Origin: Bacillota bacterium
GTDB taxonomy: Bacteria > Bacillota > UBA4882 > UBA8346
DNA length: 64,000 nt
NCBI GenBank assembly: GCA_029974635.1
Contig: JARKQY010000007.1
Coordinates: forward strand, 124,001 to 188,000
Reading direction: 5' to 3'
Shown here: piece after piece, positions 34,486-43,668 of the stretch
How positions within the stretch are numbered: the first letter of the stretch is position 1
Layout: each line of letters begins with the position of its first letter
Position numbers and translations under genes: made by a program
Notes under the pieces: model-generated
Database searches by the model: none
Told to the model about the DNA's origin: nothing
The model's input: the letters and a program-made list of their open reading frames with translations, nothing else

Positions 34486-35868
34486 ATGAAGAGACTACCC
34501 TTAAAGATTATCGCGGCAATCATAAATGGAAAAATCGGACAGGGAACGGATAATCTGGTAATTCATGATGTCGTGACCGATACCAAAAGGATCAAGCGGG
34601 GCTCACTGTTTTTTGATGTAAACCGGAGCAAATATTACCCGGATTTATGCCAATTAAATGGACCGTATGTCATAGTATCCGATAAACCTGCGAAATTTGC
34701 AGGATTAAAAGACAATATTACCATTGTCACTGTCGCGGAGATCAGCAGTGCTTACTGGAAGTTTGTTGATTTTTATCGCGGTATCTTCAATATCCCGGTC
34801 ATTGGCGTTACCGGAACATGTGGCAAAACAACTACCAAGGAGATGATCAAACACATTCTAACGGGAACTGCCAAGGTATGCGCCACCTATAAAAGTAATA
34901 ACGCCTTGTTTCGTAATTTAGGTTATTTATTGAAAATCGATGATAGTATTCAAGCGGCGGTTTTTGAAATGGGAGTCGCCTTTCCCGGTGACTTAAAGAC
35001 ATCCTGCCGCTATTTTAAGCCCCAGGTGGGAGTCATTACCAATATCGGAGTTGATCACTTGCAGGAGTTCGGGACTTTGGAGGCTTATATAAACGCCAAA
35101 GCCGAATTTCTGGAAGGCCTCGGTTCGACGGGAACGCTTATCTTGAATGCGGATGATCAAAATATTCAAGCCATTGACTTAAAACAATTTAAAGGAAGAG
35201 TAATCTATTTCGGATTTGGAGACCGCTCTGATTTTAAACTCTCAAAAATAACACCTGAAAATGGAGTCATAAAATTTACCCTGCAATACGAAGATGGGAC
35301 CTATGCTTTTGTGATTCCGGGGCATGGTGAATTTAATGTCTGTAACGCCGCGGCCGCAATTGCCGCGGCTCATGCCATCGGGTTCGATATCCCGGAGGCC
35401 GGGGGTAGGCTCGCCTCATTTCAAAATATCGAAAGACATTTTGAATTCAAGGAGGGGATTAACGGCAGCACCATTATTGATGATACCTGGTCTACCAATC
35501 CGACATCCGTAGAGGCGGCCCTTAATCTTCTCAAATCTCTTGCGCAAGGGAAAAAAACCATGGTGGTTTTAGGTAAAATGTCGCTTTTGGGAGAACAAAG
35601 CGCCGAATACCATTTCCAAACCGGCGCCAAAGTCGCCGCTATCGGAATAGACCGGCTGATTGTAATTGGCGACGAAGCTGCAGGTTTTGGTCTGGGAGCA
35701 TTACAAAACGGTATGGGTCAGGAAAATGTATTTTTTTGTAAGGACTCCACCGACACTTATGAAATCCTCAAAAAGTCTTTAACCAAAGACTCCATTGCCC
35801 TTGTTAAGACTTCAATGTTGACTTCGTATAAAAACTTGATGGAGAAAATAGTCGTCAAAAATATGTAA
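34486..35868 (+). CDS. MurF-like Mur ligase
   Basis: An ATP-dependent amino-acid ligase of the MurF branch, 460 residues. The N-terminal substrate domain (DTKRIKRGSLFFDV) is followed by the P-loop GTCGKTTTKEM at 110-120, VGVITNIGVDHLQEFGTLEAY (Mg and stacking residues), NVCNAAAAIAAAHAIGF and IIDDTWSTNPTSVEAAL, the DxYNANP-like motif, here DTWSTNP. The YN of the canonical MurF motif is replaced. With two ATP-grasp genes and a DUF2156 transferase downstream, it probably builds a special peptide rather than being the housekeeping MurF, which is normally in the division/wall cluster. Ribosome site is weak. Confidence 0.83.
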   Translation: MKRLPLKIIAAIINGKIGQGTDNLVIHDVVTDTKRIKRGSLFFDVNRSKYYPDLCQLNGPYVIVSDKPAKFAGLKDNITIVTVAEISSAYWKFVDFYRGIFNIPVIGVTGTCGKTTTKEMIKHILTGTAKVCATYKSNNALFRNLGYLLKIDDSIQAAVFEMGVAFPGDLKTSCRYFKPQVGVITNIGVDHLQEFGTLEAYINAKAEFLEGLGSTGTLILNADDQNIQAIDLKQFKGRVIYFGFGDRSDFKLSKITPENGVIKFTLQYEDGTYAFVIPGHGEFNVCNAAAAIAAAHAIGFDIPEAGGRLASFQNIERHFEFKEGINGSTIIDDTWSTNPTSVEAALNLLKSLAQGKKTMVVLGKMSLLGEQSAEYHFQTGAKVAAIGIDRLIVIGDEAAGFGLGALQNGMGQENVFFCKDSTDTYEILKKSLTKDSIALVKTSMLTSYKNLMEKIVVKNM

Positions 35869-35909
35869 TGTCGCGTGATTCAAGCCCGCGACCCATGGGA
35901 GGCGCTTGT

Positions 35910-36221
35910 ATGGTAACCTTGATGTTTAATCGCCCGAAATTCCCGGATATCCCGGACCAATTTCTGGAGAATGCAATTAAAGCAGTGGTCATTGAAGAAA
36001 CCGCTCTTGCCAACATTCTTGCTTTCGAGGATGATATCATCCAAAAAGCAAAAAAAGATGCCGTCAATCTGGATGAATTTGTAACTATCAATGAGTCCGC
36101 CAAAGATATCATTCGGAATATCACCAAAATTCAAATAATGACCAAAGTTAAACTGCAGTATGTAAAAGAACTGATTCAAAAGTTGAAGAATCCTGCTATA
36201 AATGAAGCCCTTGAAGAATAA
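35910..36221 (+). CDS. Small helical protein, possibly spore-surface related
   Basis: From the ATG at 35910 (GGGAGG upstream) the product has 103 residues. NRPKFPDIPDQFLENAIKAVVIEETALANILAFEDDIIQKA resembles the N-terminal helical segment (pattern IALEELGLAHIINAE) found in clostridial collagen-like and other spore-associated proteins. The rest is helical, acidic and lysine-rich. It sits between the MurF-like and the ATP-grasp genes, in the same direction. Function unknown; a structural partner of the collagen-like protein is a guess from this similarity. Confidence 0.55.
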   Translation: MVTLMFNRPKFPDIPDQFLENAIKAVVIEETALANILAFEDDIIQKAKKDAVNLDEFVTINESAKDIIRNITKIQIMTKVKLQYVKELIQKLKNPAINEALEE

Positions 36222-36363
36222 CATCTACATTATTAATAAGCCATTAGCAGAGTTGTGATAAACCCTAAAAAAGCGGTGTACACTGCTGCAAATTTAAGTT
36301 TTTCATGCCGCTTTTAGTAGATCTCAACAATATATTTATTTTATAGGGATAGAGAGTGAGATT

Positions 36364-37695
36364 ATGTGGGCCAAAATAGAAGTTGTTAAATGCGATGAAA
36401 AAATCGTTTATTTGCCGCCGTCGCTGGCTGATCTTGACAGATTGGCTGCTGTGGCGCGATTCGGTGGAAAATCCGCTAGTGTGAGCATTCAGTACCGGGA
36501 TGACCTTGACTTTCCAACTGAGAACTCATTTAAAAATCCGGTAAGAATTCAAATTACGGACAAGTTAAGGGATAAGCTCCTTATTCCCGAATCACCGGTT
36601 TATCAAGTAAAAATCTCCGATTCCGGGATAACTTTCGGGCCGGTTATCGGATTTTTGCTCGGCAATGCGTCTCATCGTTATAATCCTATCCATATGATGA
36701 AATATTCCGATCGGTTTGGCATATATCATCAAGTCGGAGGACTGATTTACGCCTTTTCTCCCAAGTTTATCCGCTGGAAGAACCATACCGTTTACGGTCT
36801 TTATTATAATAATGACACATCATTATGGGAATATGGCTATTTCCCGCTTCCGGATGTCATTTACCGCAGGGACTTTCATTCCGATCCGGATGTTATCAAA
36901 CGGTTGGTTGAATTCACAAAAGGAGGGCTTTTTAATTCATACCGCTTCACCAAGGATCAATTTCATGATTTTATCAAACTGAACGGCGAGCTAAAAAAAC
37001 ACCTGCCCCCCACGGAGTTTGCCCTTAACTTTGACCAGATCAAAAATTTTATAAATCTGCATCATAAGGCTATTCTAAAGCCGATTCATTTATCAAGGGG
37101 CCGCGGGATTTGCATCGTCGAGCAAATCGATACCCGGTATAAAGTCATTGATTTCCGTCCCAAACATCCGCTGGTTTATGAGTTATATAATGATAAGCTT
37201 TTGGAAAACTTTTTTGCGGTTTATCAGGATTTATTCGACAAATATTTGATTCAAAAATATCTGCCCCTGTCTAAAATAGATGATTCACCTTTTGATATCA
37301 GGGTCGTCATGCAGAAGGGGCCTGACAAAAAATGGGGAAGCACCGGCATTGAATGCCGGGTTTCAAATAACGGTTACTTGACAAATATTTCGCGTGGAGG
37401 TTATGCCTTGCCTGTGGACGAAACTTTGCGGCGGGCATACCCCACATGTGCTAAACCGTTACTGGAACAGATTTATGAACTATGCCACAATTTCTGTTCC
37501 TATATGGATAAATCCGGGGAACATTTTGCGGAATTCGGTTTGGATATTGCCGTTGATACGGACCAAAGACTATGGATTATTGAAGCCAATGTATTCCCAA
37601 GTTTTAAGGGCTTTAAAAAAATGGATCCGGACACTTACCTCTCCATACGTTATACTCCACTGCTTTATGCAGCTTCACTTTTTGCAAAAATTTAG
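36364..37695 (+). CDS. YheC/YheD-family ATP-grasp protein (first copy)
   Basis: A 443-residue protein of the YheC/YheD (spore coat-associated) family. The N-terminal half (SVSIQYRDD..., IGFLLGN) is the family-specific domain; the C-terminal half is ATP-grasp: ILKPIHLSRGRGICIVEQ, LIQKYLPL, DIRVVMQKGPDKKWGSTGIECRVS, the NISRGGYALP loop and AEFGLDIAVDTDQRLWIIEANVFPS with the metal-binding Glu and Asn. ATP-grasp enzymes form amide bonds through acyl-phosphates. Bacillus relatives are dispensable spore-coat proteins. A second copy starts 21 bases downstream. Confidence 0.88.
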   Translation: MWAKIEVVKCDEKIVYLPPSLADLDRLAAVARFGGKSASVSIQYRDDLDFPTENSFKNPVRIQITDKLRDKLLIPESPVYQVKISDSGITFGPVIGFLLGNASHRYNPIHMMKYSDRFGIYHQVGGLIYAFSPKFIRWKNHTVYGLYYNNDTSLWEYGYFPLPDVIYRRDFHSDPDVIKRLVEFTKGGLFNSYRFTKDQFHDFIKLNGELKKHLPPTEFALNFDQIKNFINLHHKAILKPIHLSRGRGICIVEQIDTRYKVIDFRPKHPLVYELYNDKLLENFFAVYQDLFDKYLIQKYLPLSKIDDSPFDIRVVMQKGPDKKWGSTGIECRVSNNGYLTNISRGGYALPVDETLRRAYPTCAKPLLEQIYELCHNFCSYMDKSGEHFAEFGLDIAVDTDQRLWIIEANVFPSFKGFKKMDPDTYLSIRYTPLLYAASLFAKI

Positions 37696-37716
37696 GGCTC
37701 TTTGGGGTGAAGGAAC

Positions 37717-39093
37717 ATGGACAATGTTGTCACGATTAAAAGCAATATGGGTCGACAATCCGAATTAATTATTCATCCGGAAAAAGCTGCTGTGATTGGT
37801 CTTGAAAGCAGGAAATTTGCCTATATCAGTTTCGGTAATCAAAGACACTATGTAAAAATCAGATTAGATCAGGAGATCTCTCCGGAAAATGTCTTGGTAC
37901 CACAAAATCTCATTTACCAACTCCTCTTGCCCGATTATCCGCTGTATGAAATATGCGTAAATCTTAACGAAATACTTATCGGCCCGTATATTGGCCTTTT
38001 AATGAGCGATGCAGACCGCAAATTAACATCTTCCCGTTTAAATAAAATAACGGTTTATGTAAAAGATTATCCCAAATTGCACGGCGCCATTGTAGTCTTT
38101 GCTTTGGACAAAATCGATACGGAGAAACGGTTAATTGAGGGATACTGTTATAACCCGGTCAAGAAATACTGGCAAAAGGGAATATTCCCTTACCCTTCGT
38201 CAATCTATCGTACCATCGGGCTGAGTGCGGAATGGAAAAACCACTTCCTGTCAGTGCTGGGAGACCGAATCTTCAATAATCGTTTCTTCAATAAATGGGA
38301 AATGGCGCAGTGGTTTGCGGACGATCCCGATATAAAGCCGCATATTCCATATACCGTATTATATCATTCGCCCGACGGCGTCCTTGAAATCCTTGAAAGG
38401 TTTTCCAAGGTATACATAAAGCCGGTTTTTGGATTGCAAGGCCGCGGAATTCTCCGGATCAGCGCAGAAAACCAGATGTTCATCTTCAAGTACCGGGAAA
38501 ACAAAGCCAATCGCATTGTAACCTTTGAAGATCCGGCTAAAGCCCGGGAATTTATTCAGAAACGCTTCCGCCATGGAAAATACCTGGTGCAACAAGCCAT
38601 TGATCTTCTTGAATACAAAGAAAGAATTATTGATTTCCGTTGTGTTGTCCAGAAAAATCAATCCAATGCATGGGTATGTCATGCTATCATTGGGCGGGCA
38701 GGTATCAAAGAGAGTGTTGTGAGCAATATTTCCAGCGGCGGAGCCGCTTTTACCGCCGAAAACATCTTGCGGAAAGCTATCCCGGGATCCGAAGCAAAAA
38801 TTATTGAACTAACGAAACGAATCAGGGCGTTCGCGCTAAATGTATGCAATAAACTGGATAAATACGGGATCAACTGTGGAACCCTCGGCCTGGATATCGG
38901 GTTGGACCTGCAAGAACGCCTTTGGCTTATTGAAATCAACAATCGGGATCCTGATCCGGGAATTGCCTTGGATATCCATGACGTCCAATTATACTATACT
39001 CTGAAAACCGGCCCTCTTTTTTATGCAAAATACCTGGCGGGTTTTATGGAAAAAAATGATTCCGATTTCCCGAAAACCGGGGGATTAACGTAA
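37717..39093 (+). CDS. YheC/YheD-family ATP-grasp protein (second copy)
   Basis: A 458-residue paralogue of the preceding gene with the same layout: N-terminal family domain (NLIYQLLLPDYPLYEI, IGPYIGLLMSD) and C-terminal ATP-grasp with VYIKPVFGLQGRGILRI, KYLVQQAIDLLEYKERIIDFRCVVQK, NISSGGAAFTAEN and NCGTLGLDIGLDLQERLWLIEINNRDPD. Active-site residues are retained in both copies, but the sequences differ strongly, so they may act on different substrates in sequence. AAGGA lies before the ATG. Confidence 0.88.
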   Translation: MDNVVTIKSNMGRQSELIIHPEKAAVIGLESRKFAYISFGNQRHYVKIRLDQEISPENVLVPQNLIYQLLLPDYPLYEICVNLNEILIGPYIGLLMSDADRKLTSSRLNKITVYVKDYPKLHGAIVVFALDKIDTEKRLIEGYCYNPVKKYWQKGIFPYPSSIYRTIGLSAEWKNHFLSVLGDRIFNNRFFNKWEMAQWFADDPDIKPHIPYTVLYHSPDGVLEILERFSKVYIKPVFGLQGRGILRISAENQMFIFKYRENKANRIVTFEDPAKAREFIQKRFRHGKYLVQQAIDLLEYKERIIDFRCVVQKNQSNAWVCHAIIGRAGIKESVVSNISSGGAAFTAENILRKAIPGSEAKIIELTKRIRAFALNVCNKLDKYGINCGTLGLDIGLDLQERLWLIEINNRDPDPGIALDIHDVQLYYTLKTGPLFYAKYLAGFMEKNDSDFPKTGGLT

Positions 39094-39128
39094 ATTTTCG
39101 GTAATCCCATTGTGAGGTGAGGTTTATT

Positions 39129-40100
39129 TTGGTTGAACCATCATCAAGCAATATTCAACTTGGTAAATGGAACTTTCACAAAATAAAACTGGAAGATATC
39201 CATATTTATTCCGAATTCATCAAAGCAACCGAATACCCCGCCAATTTATGGTCGTCGAATTTCGCCTATCTTTGGGCTTCATCCCAATCCCGTTTACGCA
39301 AAATATTGTGGAAAATTGTCGACGATATGTTGGTGACCTTTGGACATTCTTATAAAAATTCATTATATTTATTTTGTTTGCCTTTTGGGAAAGGAACTCC
39401 CGAAAAGCTGGCCAACGTCGTGTTTAAATGTATGAAATACTGCTATGATTGGAATCATCAAGAAAATAGCCGGACAATGGTCCGGATGATCAACCATAGC
39501 CAGCTTGAATTTCTGCAAAATTTTTCTGAATTTGATAGTCTCTTTCGACTGGTAACATTACAAGGAATTGAAAGGCATTTGGACGTTAAAAGACTGGTTT
39601 CTCTTGCCGGTAAAGATTTCAGCAATATAAGAAACCGGATAAATAAATTTCATCGGGAAAATCCGGATGTCGTCATTCGCAGATATCAAAAAAGTGATTA
39701 CGACGGATTAATTGCCTTAGGGAAACATTGGAACAACAGTGCGGGGGAAAAATATGCCGTCATATTTGATAAGGTATACTACCGGGAGATCATAAATAAG
39801 TGCGATGAATTAAAGCAGATTATCTTGGTTTTTCAAAACGGCAATCAAATCATCGGAATGTCTTCCGGCGGGGAATTACCCACCGGCCAGGCATGGGGCA
39901 GTTTTTTTAAATACCGGGAGGGAATACCAGGATTATCGGAGTTGCTTTCAGTGGAGTTTGTGCGCGAGTTAAACAAGGTCAACCCCGATATCGAATTGAT
40001 CAATGTAGGCAGTGACCTTGGCGCAGGAGGCCTGAGGGACTACAAATTAAAGTTTCACCCGGTTCTCAATTTGAAACGGTATCAGATATACCTGAAATAA
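39129..40100 (+). CDS. DUF2156 protein, phosphatidylglycerol lysyltransferase (MprF) C-terminal-like
   Basis: About 323 residues with the two tandem GNAT-like folds of DUF2156. NYDWNHQ-like N-terminal part, LVSLAGKDFSNIRNRINKFHRENPDVVIRRY (the K-x-R-N-x-I-x-K-F motif) and WGSFFKYREGIPGLSELLSVEFVREL in the C-terminal fold. Relatives use aminoacyl-tRNA to add an amino acid to lipids or, more distantly, resemble the FemABX peptidyl transferases. The MprF flippase membrane domain is absent. TTG at 39129 is placed behind GAGGTGAGG and gives MVEPSSS; an upstream GTG at 39117 overlaps that site. It completes a ligase/ATP-grasp/transferase set. Confidence 0.78.
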   Translation: MVEPSSSNIQLGKWNFHKIKLEDIHIYSEFIKATEYPANLWSSNFAYLWASSQSRLRKILWKIVDDMLVTFGHSYKNSLYLFCLPFGKGTPEKLANVVFKCMKYCYDWNHQENSRTMVRMINHSQLEFLQNFSEFDSLFRLVTLQGIERHLDVKRLVSLAGKDFSNIRNRINKFHRENPDVVIRRYQKSDYDGLIALGKHWNNSAGEKYAVIFDKVYYREIINKCDELKQIILVFQNGNQIIGMSSGGELPTGQAWGSFFKYREGIPGLSELLSVEFVRELNKVNPDIELINVGSDLGAGGLRDYKLKFHPVLNLKRYQIYLK

Positions 40101-40120
40101 ATCGAAACTAACCGCTTAAA

Positions 40121-40236
40121 TTTGACAGGATTTACGGGATTTACAGGATTATATAAAGTTCAAATCATAGTATTTTATGCAAATGAGCTATAGATGAATT
40201 TAATGAAGTCCCGTTAATCCAGTTCATCCTGTCAAA
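40121..40236. repeat. Imperfect inverted repeat, MITE-like
   Basis: TTTGACAGGATTTACGGGATT... at 40121 and its imperfect complement ending ...ATCCTGTCAAA at 40236 flank about 55 AT-rich bases. The left arm itself repeats GGATTTAC-(G/A)GGATT. It lies between the convergent DUF2156 and coat-like genes and may end both transcripts. Confidence 0.6.
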
Positions 40237-40280
40237 AAGAATTTTTTCATTCCTGGTTGTGCCTTACAAGCATAAATGGT

Positions 40281-40502
40281 TTAATAAAGCCTCCCGGATT
40301 GGCATCCCGGGAATGGTGTAATATTTTGAATTTGATTGAATGGGTATTGTTTGGTCGCATATTGAGTTTGATACAGATACTCCAATAGATAAACAGTGCC
40401 ATGTTCAACACTGCAAAGTACCCCGGAAACCCCTTGCCCATTGGTCAGAGATACCCCCACGGGCTGATTTATTAAATAAGGCAGATTAGTTCGCCACGGC
40501 AT
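40281..40502 (-). CDS. Small Sm-like or coat-like protein
   Basis: From the ATG at 40502 (GGAGGG eight bases upstream) the product has 73 residues: MPWRTNLPYLINQPVGVSLT..., then GVSGVLCSVEHGTVYLLEYLY and a C-terminal YPFNQIQNITPFP. The strand pattern, with a glycine-rich second strand and a buried tyrosine-rich one, resembles small Sm-like proteins of spore formers. I give no function. It is convergent with the spore-linked block. Confidence 0.6.
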   Translation of the reverse strand: MPWRTNLPYLINQPVGVSLTNGQGVSGVLCSVEHGTVYLLEYLYQTQYATKQYPFNQIQNITPFPGCQSGRLY

Positions 40503-40811
40503 TTTGATCCCTCCAGAAATGGTTATTGGACTAAAATTCTTTTGCACAACTATCTTTATTGAATTTGGTTCACTATATAGTATAATCGTTTGTTAGTCCA
40601 ACTGTTTTAGTCGGAAAGAATAAAATCCATTTCCAAAGTAACCGGATATTTTTGCTTAGCTGATCAACTGACTTAAAGAAACCGGATATTAACAAATAAA
40701 TTCAAAGACAGCCAAGAATTCCATCGAATGATTGGCTGTCTTTGAAAACAAGTTGTAAATACTATATATTTGATTGTGATCAATTTGTATCTTTGATATT
40801 TTAGGCCTAGC
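40503..40811. other. Non-coding region with one terminator
   Basis: A 309-base gap between two minus-strand genes. Apart from the hairpin at 40704-40743 and AT-rich sequence it holds nothing I can name. Confidence 0.5.
40704..40743 (-). terminator. Intrinsic terminator after the EF-hand-like gene
   Basis: AAAGACAGCCAA and TTGGCTGTCTTT form a perfect 12-base-pair stem with a 16-base loop. The minus-strand tail GAATTTATTTG is only moderately T-rich. Confidence 0.7.
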
Positions 40812-41792
40812 TCAAACGACCAGATCTACCTGCTGGATGGTTCCGGCGGTCCCGTCCTCTCGGAGAAAGATTCCGGTCCGGCGTAGTTCTCCCTGGGTCT
40901 GGTTGGCTTCATTTTTAAAACTGTATTGAGTATCGATGTTCCCCAGAAAGACAGCGCCGATTCCTTTCTGCCCGAGGCCGAATAAAACATCATTACCGTC
41001 CTGGTCTTTGCACCAGATGCGTAATTTTTCAAAGATCGAATCGTTCTCATCGATCCATCCGTTATGGTCCAGATCGTACTGGGCTAAATCCAGGAAACCA
41101 TTTCCGCTCATCGCTCCGAAAAGTTCGCTCCCGTTGTTAATTATGCCGTCCTGGTTTTGATCCAGTGCCAGGAAACCACTGCCGGACTTAAGGAAGGAAA
41201 GCTGATCCAACTCTCCGTCATTGTCCAGATCAAAGCTGAATTTGGTATCGGTCAGCGCGGCCGCCGGACCGTCAAAATTAACCACCAGAGGATCCTTAAA
41301 TTGGATCTTCTCTGTAAGGGTCGAAAAATGCTCGGCGGCAAACTCCCGGCTCATCGTAAGCTCAGCGCTGAAATCAATCTCTTTGCCATCAGCGGTTTTA
41401 ATCTTGCCCTGTGCCTCAAATGACATTTTCTCGGATTCCCGATAAATTTCATGGCGTTCTGTTTTTATGATGGTCACTGGGAGCTGTCGCTGGGTAAATA
41501 TGAGGCGAATCCGTCCTTGACTCAGGACTTCCAATGTCTTGTCGAATACTTGCAGCATTACTTTTCGATTGGGCTCTATCAGAAATTCGAGTTGGAATTC
41601 CTTCAGCCGGATGGGCTCTTGCTCTGGAGCTTGTTTTAAAGCATTCCTGGCTTCCTCCGAAATCTGCAGCGTATCCCGGCCAGAGTCGGTTCGGGGAACA
41701 AGGGTAATCATACGTTGGAGCTCAGTTATTTGGTGAGTTTGTTGGAATTCGGACTTTCCCGACATTGAGACCTGTGAATCGGCGATTTTCAT
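40812..41792 (-). CDS. Calcium-binding (EF-hand/dockerin-like) repeat protein
   Basis: A 326-residue protein without a signal peptide. Three Asp-rich loops are visible: FDLDNDGELDQL at 187-198, LDQNQDGIINNGSELFG at 210-226, and YDLDHNGWIDENDSIFEKLRIW at 239-260. The last two are the D-x-N/D-x-D-G-x-I pattern of calcium loops. The N-terminal 60 residues (SEFQQTHQITELQRM, LQISEEARNALKQ) resemble flagellar-hook-associated or flagellin-regulated small proteins in style. Similar loop-bearing proteins are widespread in diderm Bacillota and cyanobacteria. Function unknown; GGAGGAGG precedes the ATG. Confidence 0.72.
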   Translation of the reverse strand: MKIADSQVSMSGKSEFQQTHQITELQRMITLVPRTDSGRDTLQISEEARNALKQAPEQEPIRLKEFQLEFLIEPNRKVMLQVFDKTLEVLSQGRIRLIFTQRQLPVTIIKTERHEIYRESEKMSFEAQGKIKTADGKEIDFSAELTMSREFAAEHFSTLTEKIQFKDPLVVNFDGPAAALTDTKFSFDLDNDGELDQLSFLKSGSGFLALDQNQDGIINNGSELFGAMSGNGFLDLAQYDLDHNGWIDENDSIFEKLRIWCKDQDGNDVLFGLGQKGIGAVFLGNIDTQYSFKNEANQTQGELRRTGIFLREDGTAGTIQQVDLVV

Positions 41793-42153
41793 AAAAAAAC
41801 CTCCTCCGTGTGTTTCTTAACATCCATGTTTGGAACCCCGCTTGCAGGATAAGGTAAAACTCCTCCATTCATCCCCCCTAACGCCACTTGACTTATTTGT
41901 CTGGCTGTAAACTTCCCAATCTTACATAACTTGGTTCCTAATATTTATATCGTCATTTAAGCAAAAATTATGTTTAGGACTATGGTCTCAAATTGGATGA
42001 TAAATCTGTTTTAAAGATGAAAATGGCCGTACCGAAAAGGATTTTGCTTCTAAAACCGAGAGCGGATTTACTTCCCTATAATTTCCCGAATTATCGAAAC
42101 CTAACTACGCAAAATAATGCTGCATGATATTAAATAATTAAGCGGGAGTTTCG
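41793..42153. other. Non-coding divergent region
   Basis: A 361-base region between two divergent genes. I found no convincing promoter, palindrome or small gene. Confidence 0.4.
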
Positions 42154-43275
42154 ATGATAAAAGCAACCTTTCCCCATCTTGGAAATTTCTATATCCCATG
42201 CGCCGCGCTACTCTATGAATTAGGATTGGAGCCAGTAGTCCCGCCCCTCACCTCACAACGGACCATAATGCTGGGCACCAAAATCGCTCCGGAGTTTGCT
42301 TGCTTTCCTTTGAAGGTAAATCTCGGCAACTATATTGAAGCTGTCGAAGCAGGCGCGGAATTCATTTTTATGGCCGGAGGTGTTGGTCCATGCAGATTTG
42401 GTTACTATGGCGAAATCCAACGGGAAATTCTGCAGGATTCTGGCTATCAGATGGAGTTCATCGTATTCGAAGCGCCGAAAACCCATCCTCAAGAACTATG
42501 GGTTAAAATTAAGCGTGTTGTCCCCCGCAATACTCTATCCAAACTGGCAAAAGCTTTATATGTTTTTTGGCAAAAAGCCCGGGCAATTGAAGAATTTGAT
42601 CGCCTGGCAAATAAAATCCGCCCGCTGGAGCAAAAACAAGGAACAATCTCTAATCTTCAAAACCGTTTTTATCGTCTTATCGATAATGCTTCATCCATAA
42701 AGGATATCCACTCTGTTTTAGACGACTCAATCTCCGAAATGCAGGCGATTCCTTTAAGGGAAACAAATTATCCCATAAAAGTAGCCCTATTGGGAGAGAT
42801 CTATATGGTTTTGGAGCCGCGAGTAAATTTTCAAATTGAAAAGCTCTTGGGAGAGATGGGCGTGGAAGTTGTGCGAACCATTCATTTGACGGAGTGGATA
42901 CTCGAACACCTTTGCTTAAGTATATTTAAACCCGATTGGTACCGGCAATTACTGCTTTTAGCCAAGCCTTACCTTGGAAATACCGTTGGCGGTCACGGGT
43001 TAGAGACCATTGCCCACACTGTGAAGGCCGCTGTCAATGGCTTTCAAGGAGTTATTCAGCTTGCTCCATTTACCTGCATGCCCGAAATTGTTGCTATGCA
43101 GGCATTGCCGGATATTGCCAAAAAACTTTCGATACCTGTACTTACTATTATCATTGACGAACACTCCGCGCAGGCTGGCATCGAAACTAGATTGGAGGCT
43201 TTTATTGATTTAATCAATTATCGGCGCCAACAAACCAGCGGTAAAAGAAATCTTGAATTGGAATATGGCAACTGA
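42154..43275 (+). CDS. Acyl-CoA dehydratase activase-related protein (CoA protein activase family)
   Basis: A 373-residue protein related to the 2-hydroxyacyl-CoA dehydratase/benzoyl-CoA reductase component family: ATFPHLGNFYIPCAALLYELGLEPVVPP, then TIMLGTKIAPEFACFPLKVNLGNYIEA with two cysteines, GGVGPCRFGYYGEIQREILQD and QLAPFTCMPEIVAMQALPDIAKK. The DEHS-AQAGIETRLEAFID end is typical. The four conserved cysteines suggest an iron-sulphur cluster. Proteins of this stand-alone group have unknown substrate. The activating ATPase partner is not next to it. The ribosome site (GCGGGAG) is acceptable. Confidence 0.8.
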   Translation: MIKATFPHLGNFYIPCAALLYELGLEPVVPPLTSQRTIMLGTKIAPEFACFPLKVNLGNYIEAVEAGAEFIFMAGGVGPCRFGYYGEIQREILQDSGYQMEFIVFEAPKTHPQELWVKIKRVVPRNTLSKLAKALYVFWQKARAIEEFDRLANKIRPLEQKQGTISNLQNRFYRLIDNASSIKDIHSVLDDSISEMQAIPLRETNYPIKVALLGEIYMVLEPRVNFQIEKLLGEMGVEVVRTIHLTEWILEHLCLSIFKPDWYRQLLLLAKPYLGNTVGGHGLETIAHTVKAAVNGFQGVIQLAPFTCMPEIVAMQALPDIAKKLSIPVLTIIIDEHSAQAGIETRLEAFIDLINYRRQQTSGKRNLELEYGN

Positions 43276-43282
43276 TACAATT

Positions 43283-43636
43283 TTATCCTTTCGGCTTAAA
43301 CAACAAAGCTCCCAAAAAGCCAAAAATAATCGCCGCTGATATTCCGGCGCTGGTAACTTCGAAAATCCCGGTGATCACACCGATGATTCCGTCCCGTTTG
43401 GCTTCAAAAAGGGCTCCTTTAACTAAAGAATTTCCAAAACTGCTGATAGGTACCGTAGCTCCGGCTCCCGCAAACTTGATCAATGGTTCATATAGGCCGA
43501 ATCCTCCTAAAACAGCGCCGATAACCACCAAAGTACACATGGTATGCGCCGGGGTCAATTTAAAAACATCCATTAATATTTGGCCAATAACACAGATTCC
43601 TCCGCCCACTAAAAATGCCAAGATGAATTTTTCCAT
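43283..43636 (-). CDS. spoVAE: Stage V sporulation protein AE (SpoVAE)
   Basis: A 117-residue membrane protein with four hydrophobic segments. [27 protein letters not shown] and [29 protein letters not shown] are SpoVAC/SpoVAE family signatures. It helps take up dipicolinic acid into the forespore and release it at germination. It is the last gene of spoVACDE, here on the minus strand; seven bases separate its stop from that of the convergent activase-related gene. Confidence 0.95.
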   Translation of the reverse strand: MEKFILAFLVGGGICVIGQILMDVFKLTPAHTMCTLVVIGAVLGGFGLYEPLIKFAGAGATVPISSFGNSLVKGALFEAKRDGIIGVITGIFEVTSAGISAAIIFGFLGALLFKPKG

Positions 43637-43668
43637 ATAATAACCCTTCCGTACACTCTTTTTTTCGA

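Noticed and set aside
36269..36315. Terminator between the small helical gene and the first ATP-grasp gene
   Set aside because: AAAAGCGG/CCGCTTTT pairs over only eight bases with a 31-base loop and lacks a T run.
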